Source of the DNA: Acarospora socialis
Lineage: Eukaryota; Ascomycota; Lecanoromycetes; Acarosporales; Acarosporaceae
Length of the DNA stretch: 64,000 nt
Direction of reading: 5' to 3'
Assembly: GCA_025617375.2 (NCBI GenBank)
Contig: JAMYGW020000002.1
Location: forward strand, 620,001 to 684,000
Below the pieces are notes generated by a model. The model ran no database searches, was not told the DNA's origin, and was given only the letters and a program-made list of their open reading frames with translations. Positions 56,822-64,000 of the stretch are shown piece by piece; position 1 is the first letter of the stretch; the number at the start of each line of letters is the position of its first letter. The position numbers and the translations under genes are program-made.

Positions 56822-57837
56822 ATGCCCTCCGCTTACCTAGCTCTTCTTGTCTCCATCATTGCCCTGACACTCATCCATATCTTCCCCGGAGCCTTGGCTG
56901 TGGGCCTAGTTCCCTTGGCTGTGGGCCGAGTCCCCTTGGACGGGGACGTCTCGCTGTGCAGACCAGAGTATGGGCGGTCCTTGAAGCAGCAAGATTGTAA
57001 AGATGCGCTGCGGAGCATGCCTTTGAGCGATAACTTCGCGACGTACACAGGCGTCCGTAGCTTTCCGGCGCGCATTAAGTATCTGACCCCGCTGACATAC
57101 GAGTCCGGTAAGTTCTTCTTGGATGGCTCAGTCATATTCCCCTCACCGCACTTTGGCGCCGTTGTTAATGCCAGAGCAACTTTACCCAACGTGTTTTGGC
57201 ACTGTTTTTTCTCGTTACCCCACCTGTATGCTGTGAGCTGTCAGGGCAGCAGCAGCACCACAGCAACCGCAGGCCCACATGCTGACGGAACCTCTTGGTC
57301 TGCATTACAAAGGCAACTGCAAGATCACCGTCGACATAGCCTCCGGCTTCGTTGCAGCGGACGAAAGGTATGGCTCCCGAGGCAAGCCGACGACAATGCG
57401 CAAGCTAGCAGAGCACGTCATCGACCAGTGTCTTTGGTCCGACACCGGCAATGGCGGGTTCATTACGTACGATTTAAGGTCCGCGATAATGACTAGTACA
57501 AGCATATCTCCCAACGTCGGTATCTTCTCGATTGTCACCGTTTCGAGTCCTGCGGTGACTGCAAATCCAGGGAAGACCGATCCAGCCGTAGTCACAGGTG
57601 TAATGGCACTCAACGATTTTTTGAGGAGGACCACGGAAGGAACGCGCGCGGCGGAGCTGTTTAGGCTTATCAACATGGATCTGGCTCAGAGGAAGGCCCA
57701 GATGACGCCAGGTGGGACGTACAACTGGCTTGCTTCAGAGGTTAGTCCCGTGATCCCCTCTTTGTAAATTTGATCCGACCTCTAACCTTTTTTATGGCTG
57801 TCCACAGACGGATGTTGCACGGACAGAGATTGCTTGA
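56822..57837 (+). CDS. Small secreted cysteine-containing protein, second copy of the skeleton
   Basis: Signal peptide at the N-terminus (SAYLALLVSIIALTLIHIFP). Exon 1 is 56822-57107, exon 2 starts at 57250 (or 57253/57256) and ends at 57740, and exon 3 is 57808-57837, giving about 268 residues. Cysteines are in VSLCRPEYG, QQDCKDALRSMP, YKGNCKITVDIASG and VIDQCLWSDTGNGGF. These align in order with the four of the 5961 gene. Last-exon evidence is a ctaac branch site and tgtccacag acceptor; without splicing the frame would end ten codons further at 57767. Function unknown. Confidence 0.75.
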
Positions 57838-58175
57838 ACTTCAGGCTAGTACATGTGCTCGATGCTTTTCTTGACAGGAGGAAGCAGGCAGAACTTTTCT
57901 TCCGGCTAGCAAAACAAAGACTTCCGAGTGCAGACAAATAATGATTGGCATTCTGGAAAAGATTTGACTTGAAAAAGGACTGAAAACTTCCAAACCTGGC
58001 AATAGATCTTCCTGAAACTCTCATTGAGCGGTAGCCTCAATGTCTTGAACTATTTCACACAAAGGCGATTTAGAGAAGCAGGCATATGTAACAACCATGC
58101 GTCGGTGGCCTGATCTTGCATCTGGCGCAATCCAAAATGATGACCTATACTTCCTCTACGCTATGGATAATGCTT
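57838..58175. other. Convergent spacer
   Basis: Between two 3' ends. Nothing recognised. Confidence 0.4.
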
Positions 58176-59039
58176 TCACAACAGTTCACCGAAGCCCTTT
58201 TCAGAATCTTGTTTGATCAAGTCAAGCATGCCCTACTGAATGTATCAGCAACGGCAGGCCTTGTATGCTCCCAAATACTAACCTCCGGCATAATCGGTTC
58301 GCCATCACGGCCTTTGACATATCGAAACGGCATCTCTGTACTCTCGTGCTCGTCGATTCGCAGCTCTGGATGGTCAAGGAATGGAATTTGGTCCAAAGGC
58401 ACTACATATGATCAAACTTTCTCATTAAATTCTGATCCCGACGACGTATAGACTGTATACCTTTCTCTTGTACCACCTTTCTAGTGACGCGTACGGCAGT
58501 GTCTGTTGTCATTTGTATAGGTCCAAGCCGCCGACCTTTGAACCCCTTTTCCCGCAGCTCAGATGTGCGATCTGTTGAATTCCTTAGTCCTCACTCCTAT
58601 CACGGTCTTGGAAACCACAATGCTGACCTCGAGGAGGGTCATCCCCTTTACTTCCACAGGTTAGGTCAGCGAATTGATTGGTAGACGGAAGCAGACCTGA
58701 CAGCATACCTAAGATACCACCGAAGAGGAAGACATCAAATTTCTGACCATCCTCTGGCCTGAGCTCTTCCGCAGCAGCTGGGTCGAGTAGACAAACTCTG
58801 TCCTTCTGCTTCGCATAGATCAACTCCACGCTACGGTGCTCTACAACGATCCCTCGGATGTCAAGGAGCCTTTGCGGTAGTGACAGTTGTTCAGGAACGG
58901 ACGATAAGCAGAACCCGACACCAGCATCACGCAACTCTTCCGCAATGGCTACATATTCCAACAAAGACCATGGTCCGAGCTCAGGATCAAGATGCTCGAC
59001 CACGTAAGTCTTCTTCCCGGCTTCCGCGGATAGTGCCAT
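58176..59039 (-). CDS. SFM1: SPOUT-type protein arginine methyltransferase Sfm1
   Basis: Methylates an arginine of ribosomal protein Rps3 in yeast. Five exons follow the conserved protein. Exon 1 has TYVVEHLDPELGPWSLLEY and RVCLLDPAAAEELRPEDGQK, then FDVFLFGGILG. A short exon adds DDPPR, then DRTSELREKGFKGRRLGPIQ and MTTDTAVRVTRKVVQEK. The next holds VPLDQIPFLDHPELRIDEHE and STEMPFRYVKG. The last exon reads EGMLDLIKQDSEKGF. The FLFGGILGDDPP and LGPIQMTTDTAV stretches form the knotted SAM site of the SPOUT fold. Confidence 0.93.
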
Positions 59040-60170
59040 TTGTCAACAGCCGAAGATGCAGGTGTGAGGCCCTCGAGCTTGATTGGTACCCAACACTGGT
59101 AGCCAAGTGACTTAGACTCTCGACTCCAAGCATTCAACGGCAGGCGCATCCAATGCCCACTATCTTGACCACACGCAAGGGTGGTGTATGCAGGGTTTCG
59201 GAAGGCTTCCTACATGTACCTGTACTTGATGCAAGCACGCGACACCAGTAGCTAATGATGAGAATTGGAAGAACGCTCTCTTTTGCCAGAAATTGCGGGG
59301 TCTTCTTATTATCTGACTTCGTGGATGGCCCCAGATTTTACTGATTGGTGCTGCTGTTGGAGGTGGACTTGCGTCGACGAAAGGTAAGGAATGAAGGTCA
59401 ATACCGGTGTCGACAACCAATTCTCATCCACGTAGTCAAATGATTGCGATGACGTGCTCTCAACTGACATGAACCTCACTCACCAGGTATGCCTCGAAGA
59501 GCCGATAGTATTTTTGTCGAGACATCATTTAAACGCTAAGACACTAAGCCTAATCTGATGAAGTCTAGTGCCGGGCAGACAAAAGACCCTTGACCCGGAA
59601 TAGCAGTATATGCTGCCGATCCTCCATTTCTAAAACGATCGCCGTTACTTTCTTTCGACCCCACATCATCCTCAAAGAATACCTCGATATCCGACCTTCA
59701 CTGTCAAATCTATATCATTACTAGTAAGGACGTCGAACATCAACGCCTCCTTCGAATCTTTATACCGGTATCCCGTTGCGTTGAACTCGAATCCCTTGTT
59801 GTTGAGGCTTTTGAAAGCGCCATCCTATCGGCTGTTGGAGACAACCGCTCCCACTCCGTCAAATTCCTATCTGAACACCAGTTCAACTCATACCCTGACC
59901 TCCATTGCATTGCACAGCTCTTCCATCCTATCACCGACAGAGGTGCCCTATAGAGCTTCTCTACATCTTTTTTGTGCCTGGATCGGAGGGACTTCCGCTT
60001 GGTGACTAGTTCCTATTGAGTCTAGAACGCAGCACTTGGCTCCACCGTCCGGCAGTGAATGTCCTCCAGTCATAACGATCCGGCGTGCTGCTCTTCTTAT
60101 CCCACGCGGTTGGCTATATCTTCCATCACAAAACCCTCAATTTAGTGTACTACGGAGCACCCAAGTGGCA
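59040..60170. promoter_or_regulatory. Divergent promoter region SFM1/IGO1, 1.1 kb
   Basis: Holds both promoters. A 74-residue plus frame at 59781 has no domain. The long distance to IGO1 suggests a long 5' leader. Confidence 0.4.
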
Positions 60171-60829
60171 ATGAACCCCCATCAGAAGAACAAGATTGAT
60201 ATCAGTGTGAGTTATGTTATTTACGCGTCAATCCCTAGTATCTCAAAGGCGTTAGCTGCTGAGCTCCTTCGGACTCTGTGTTGAGCCTTTGCTAACTAGA
60301 AGTGACTAAGTAGTCTCTCTCCGAGGACGAGCAGCGCCTCTTTCGCCTCTACGGCAAACTGCCCAATAAGAAAGACCTACTTCAGAACAAGTTCAAGGTC
60401 AGTACTTGAATCGAGCTCAATCACACATTCTACCATCCGCACCAAAGTCGCATCTCAGCTGACCATCAGGGGTACTGTCACCAGGAACGCAAGTACTTCG
60501 ACTCAGGCGACTACGCTCTCTCGAAAGCTGGCAAAGCTACCGACGTCGGCGTTACCACCATCGGTTCCCAGCACCCTCTGCCGGAGAATATCCCGCATCT
60601 CTCGTCGCCCGGCCCACACCCGAACGGCGCCGCCAATGGCAATAGTCTTACCGGAAATGGACAGCAGGGCACACAGAGTGGGAGTCCGGTGAAAGAAAGC
60701 AGCTTCCTTCATCGCGAGACAAGCGTCGACGATCCGGAGAATCAGAGGGACGGGGCCGGTGAAGCGCCGGAGGAGAGTGTGAGCCCGCCACCGGTCAAGG
60801 AGGGCGTGCCGATCCGGTGGCAGCAGTAG
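60171..60829 (+). CDS. IGO1: Endosulfine-family PP2A inhibitor Igo1
   Basis: Small protein that, after phosphorylation by Rim15/Greatwall, inhibits PP2A-B55 and protects mRNAs on entry to quiescence. Three exons (60171-60206, 60314-60397, 60485-60829) give 154 residues. Exon 1 is MNPHQKNKIDIS. Exon 2 is SLSEDEQRLFRLYGKLPNKK followed by DLLQNKFK. Exon 3 has ERKYFDSGDYALSKAGKA, where FDSGDY is the diagnostic motif with the target Ser. The tail is Ser/Pro/Gly-rich and disordered. Confidence 0.96.
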
Positions 60830-61263
60830 CGGGTGTGCTTGTTCCGGTTGCTTATGTCATTGATTGGGATGGCTCGGTTCGGGCGTACTTCGCACTTGCG
60901 ATGTTTCAGTTTACCGTCGCTACAGCAAAGCGTCTGCCCTGCGGAGCGGGTCATGGGGCAGGGCGTTCGGGTGTCTTAAGGTGGCAGCAAAGTCCTGTAC
61001 CTTTACAACGGTCTATTGGCGTATTTGATTATGCTCCACACTAGGAAGCGACCATTTACAGATTCTTATCAAGGAATTCGCTATCCTGGTTGTGAGAATG
61101 GGTTGGAACATCTATCTATTTGAACCATCCCCGGTCCCATTCTAGCCTTGTATTTGATGCACTTTTAACCTACTTATACAACGCCCTATCCCCGTGCAAC
61201 ACAAAGGAACTCAACGCCATCCCGCACACCCATACTTATTCACAGACGAGCTCGAAGCCTCTT
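60830..61263. other. Convergent 3' spacer
   Basis: Between the ends of IGO1 and MYG1. Nothing recognised. Confidence 0.4.
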
Positions 61264-62364
61264 TTACATCTCCACGGCCTTCCTCGCCATCGCCATGGCG
61301 CCCTTGAAGCTTTTATTCCCCCCAATGAACCCACTCGCATGCACAAAAACACACCCCTCGATCCCAGTCACCTTGTCTAACTCTTCGTCCCTGACCCCCC
61401 TCCACGCCTCCGGCAGCGCCTTCCTACTTTCGAAACTATCGCCACTCACACCAACAGCCTGGATACGCCACCTCGCGCCTTCATTCGGCCCCTCCGGATA
61501 CAGCACATAGAGCACCTTTTCCTCCTCCGACGTTGATTGCGCGCTTTCGAAAGTGTACAAATGGTCCTTCCAGGGTAGCGACTGAGGTAGAACGAGGATG
61601 CGTCCATGCGGATCGTGTTCTTTCCGCGCGGCGAAGGCAGCGTGCACGACGGAGCGCGCGGGCAGCCAGCCTTTGTGCGCGGAGTCGAGCTTGCGCAGGA
61701 AGGTGGTGCCCATGAGGCGCGAGGCTTCGAGGAAGCGGGCGTCTTCTTGCCGTTGGGCTTCGTCGGGGGAAGGAGATGAGGTGGTGGGGGAGGGAGTTTC
61801 GCTCCAGTCGTGGTTCAGGTCGCCGACCAGCGAGCCGAGGTTGATGCCGCTGTCGTTGAACCGCTTGCGTAACGAGGCGGTGTCTTTGGCGTCGTAGACG
61901 GAGATGCCGTTGTCGTGCGCGTCGAGGGCTTCGATGAAGTCGCTGTAGAGCTTCTCGTACAGCACGTCAAGTTCCTCGCTTCCTTCGGGAAGGCCTGTTC
62001 GCTGCGCGATGATGGCTTTGCCGAAGTGCATGTATACTAGGCCCGCTGAGCTCAGTTTCGTGGTGTGCGAGGGGAAGGTCGTGGTGAATTCGCGTTGGTG
62101 GTGGTCGTAGCGGTGCGATGAGGGTGAGTATTCGCCGCCGACGTCGACGACTGTGTGGCAGGTCTTGAGGAGAGCAGGGTCGCGGGTGCGGACGAGGGTT
62201 GATGGCGTGTATGTGGGTAGTAGGCGTAGGAGGTAGACTGCTAGGGCTTCGTCGGCGTGGAAGTGGCCGTTGTGCGTGCCGATCAATGGGGGTGTGGAGG
62301 TTTTGAGACGCTTGAAGGTAACTGTTTCGGAAGCCATTCTGAACAGTCCACGGAGAATTACCAT
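61264..62364 (-). CDS. MYG1: MYG1-family exonuclease (DHH fold)
   Basis: Single-exon 366-residue frame, full length for the family. The metal-binding head is IGTHNGHFHADEALAVYLLR. Next come VVDVGGEYSPSSHRYDHHQR (DHH motif), KLSSAGLVYMHFGKAII, EALDAHDNGISVY and the C-terminal FVHASGFIGGNKS. MYG1 is a 3'-5' RNA exonuclease of nucleus and mitochondria in mammals. The first nine residues before MASETVTFKRLK may be leader or may form part of a targeting sequence. Confidence 0.95.
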   Translation of the reverse strand: MVILRGLFRMASETVTFKRLKTSTPPLIGTHNGHFHADEALAVYLLRLLPTYTPSTLVRTRDPALLKTCHTVVDVGGEYSPSSHRYDHHQREFTTTFPSHTTKLSSAGLVYMHFGKAIIAQRTGLPEGSEELDVLYEKLYSDFIEALDAHDNGISVYDAKDTASLRKRFNDSGINLGSLVGDLNHDWSETPSPTTSSPSPDEAQRQEDARFLEASRLMGTTFLRKLDSAHKGWLPARSVVHAAFAARKEHDPHGRILVLPQSLPWKDHLYTFESAQSTSEEEKVLYVLYPEGPNEGARWRIQAVGVSGDSFESRKALPEAWRGVRDEELDKVTGIEGCVFVHASGFIGGNKSFKGAMAMARKAVEM

Positions 62365-63195
62365 TCAATGAGTGATGCTCTTTGAACAACGACTTTGACC
62401 CCAATGCTCCAGACTTTCGCCAGACTCTGGAGCCCCGGCGCCAGGGTCCGAAGTTAGTTCTGTAAGCGAATCACGGACTTGACCGGATGTGACTAGTGTG
62501 CCCGTGGGAGACGAACATTCGAAATTTGACAGATTTGCATGTGATTGGAAGGACAAGCTGTCATTTTCTTGCAGAAACTTGGAACCCTTGACTGGAAACC
62601 CGAGAGCAGAACCACTCAGGGGCAAAAAGCCTTGACGCAAAGGTTCCGACGTTACACGTGCAGACACTGCTTTTACGTTGCAAAAGCCGCTTTCTCTCAA
62701 TAAACGTGGAGCTTTTCCCTGCACTACATCATTGATCGACGCGGTTGGACTGGGATCAAAGTCCCGAGAATCTGGGCTTTGCACGCGACACCCAAAACCA
62801 ACTAACCAGTTCGTTGCATGAACCAGGTCGGTGTAGAAAACAAGGCAGTCACAGGAAGCTATCTCCAGTAGTGCCTCCCACCGAATAATGATCTCAGGCA
62901 CCACCCACGAGCTAAACGCGGAAGCCTTCTCGGTCTCAATCGAATGCTGCTGTTGCCTTCGCACATAGGTCACTTAAGGTAGAGAACGTCTCATAAGAGC
63001 AGCCCACACCAACATTCAGCACGTTCAGTTAGTACTACAGAACGGCCCTTCTCACTGTCACTGCGTATCTGAGGCAGTCGGTTTCTCTGCAGCTTGCCCA
63101 ACCGCCGTGCAGGCGCTGTGCGCCTTGGGGGATTCGACGTTTGAGGTCAAATCTGCTGAGTACGCTCCGACGCGTGCTCGGCGCCGACGGCGTCC
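62365..63195. other. Divergent promoter region MYG1/ICE2
   Basis: Holds both promoters. A minus-strand 202-residue frame (62365-62973) lies in it and abuts MYG1. It has no signal peptide, domain or repeat, and I do not call it a gene. Confidence 0.45.
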
Positions 63196-64000
63196 ATGTG
63201 GATCCTTCGAATTATTTCGGCTGCGGTTTTCCTAACATCGATCATCCTCTCGATACCCCTTGCCTTTGACGTCGGCGGCAGGGCTTGCGGTCTGGCGTTC
63301 TCACTTTCGTTGGCATCGTTTTACTTCTTCTACTCGATCTTGCGGCTAACGACACCTGACCGATCTCGATTACGATACGCCTTGATTCAGCTAATAGCAT
63401 GGACGCAATGGATGGCTATACCGGTGCTACTCATTTGGAGCTTGAATCGGTTCTCTGTGGATTCGAATAGCAGTGGGGGATGGGTGGAGCGGACATTCGG
63501 TGGGAAACGAGCTGCCGATGTGTCGGTGAAGGATTGGATATTTGGACATGACGGACTGGTCGAGTCAGCGACTGTAGGAGGCTGGGATAAGCTGTTACGA
63601 TGGTCAACACCGGTCTTTCAGCTCTGCGAAGGATTTTGCAGCTTGTTGGTTATTCAAGCTGCGGGGCAAATGACAAGATGGTTGGTCAATAGGGGACGTC
63701 GAAGCGACAGCTGGATGGTGAGTTACTGTTCTATCGTGATCAGAGGGAGTGCTAATGGTGTGTACACAGATTGGCTTACTGGTACTATCGGCGTCAATCA
63801 TCTCGAGCTCGGTCTATTTCCTCTGGCGAGTGACGAAATTTCCCGAGATCAGTAACGTCGATGCCAGTCTCATAGGGGTCACAATCACTTGTGCCGTGTT
63901 CCTCTGTGCCTGGGGCATAGGGAGTGGGAAAGGCAACCCTGTGGAAAGCTCGTTGCTCTTCGCATATGTGGTCCTTTGCATTTATCAGATCTTCACCGAT
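63196..64000 (+). CDS. ICE2: ER membrane protein Ice2 (partial)
   Basis: Multi-span ER membrane protein for cortical ER inheritance and lipid balance (in yeast it restrains the Nem1-Spo7 phosphatase). Exon 1 (63196-63717) begins MWILRIISAAVFLTSIILS and has FSLSLASFYFFYSILRLT and LLRWSTPVFQLCEGFCSLLV, then IQAAGQMTRW, typical of Ice2. After a short intron exon 2 starts at 63770 with IGLLVLSASIISSSVYFLWR and is still open at the window end. The C-terminal part is missing only because the window stops. Confidence 0.9.

Noticed and set aside
62365-62973. 202-residue minus-strand frame
   Set aside because: No domain, signal peptide or conserved segment. It sits in the MYG1/ICE2 promoter region and abuts MYG1.
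1-64000. CRISPR arrays, operons, secondary-metabolite synthase cluster
   Set aside because: The only tandem repeats are short minisatellites. Genes are eukaryotic with introns. No synthase backbone gene accompanies the P450.

Overview
This 64 kb window is nuclear DNA of a filamentous ascomycete (Pezizomycotina). Genes are densely packed on both strands and carry many short GT-AG introns of about 45-110 bp. The gene set is typical of that group: a HET-domain protein, a Goodbye-NACHT STAND protein, a fungal rhodopsin-like membrane protein, a GPI-anchored serine-rich wall protein and an SMN homologue with a YG box. I cannot name the species or class from sequence alone. Exon limits were worked out by reading GT/AG sites, codon phase and protein-family conservation, not from transcripts.

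Layout. 0.9-2.8 kb: splicing factor SPF45/RBM17 (-). 3.7-6.5 kb: an accessory pocket with a HET-domain gene (-), a 12-bp minisatellite and a small secreted protein (+). 7.2-15.1 kb: peroxisomal acyl/oxalyl-CoA synthetase PCS60 (+), a YciI-like protein (+), an AcoB/Aco2-type mitochondrial aconitase (-) and a GPI wall protein (-). 15.6-20.9 kb: a cytochrome P450 (-) and a rhodopsin-like integral membrane protein (+), separated by nearly 2 kb without a recognisable gene. 21.4-33.3 kb: housekeeping block of SKI8 (-), MRPL32 (-), septin CDC10 (+), guanylate kinase (-), golgin RUD3 (-), a catalase-fold protein (+) and NOP15 (-). 33.4-34.1 kb: SMN (+). 34.5-43.5 kb: second accessory pocket with a decayed pogo/Fot1-type DNA transposon, a 1407-residue Goodbye-NACHT-TPR-zinc-finger NLR-like gene, a decayed cupredoxin gene, a SERF-family microgene and an intron-bearing tRNA-His. 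44.5-55.4 kb: DUF7598-like membrane protein (+), an unnamed membrane protein (-), GET1 (-), PTAR1/ECM9 (+), RAE1 (-) and KEX1 (-). 55.7-57.8 kb: diverged 12-bp arrays in opposite orientations and a second secreted protein (+). 58.2-64 kb: SFM1 (-), IGO1 (+), MYG1 (-) and ICE2 (+, cut by the window end).

The housekeeping genes cover RNA processing (SPF45, SMN, RAE1, SKI8), ribosome making and modification (NOP15, MRPL32, SFM1), and the secretory pathway with ER/Golgi upkeep (GET1, RUD3, KEX1, ICE2). The most distinctive content is the immune/allorecognition-type pair (HET and NLR), each in a repeat- or transposon-bearing pocket, and two small secreted proteins that share a four-cysteine skeleton. 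Structural oddities in ordinary genes include an ATG-only first exon, a 15-nt microexon, a GC-AG intron and a NAGNAGNAG acceptor.
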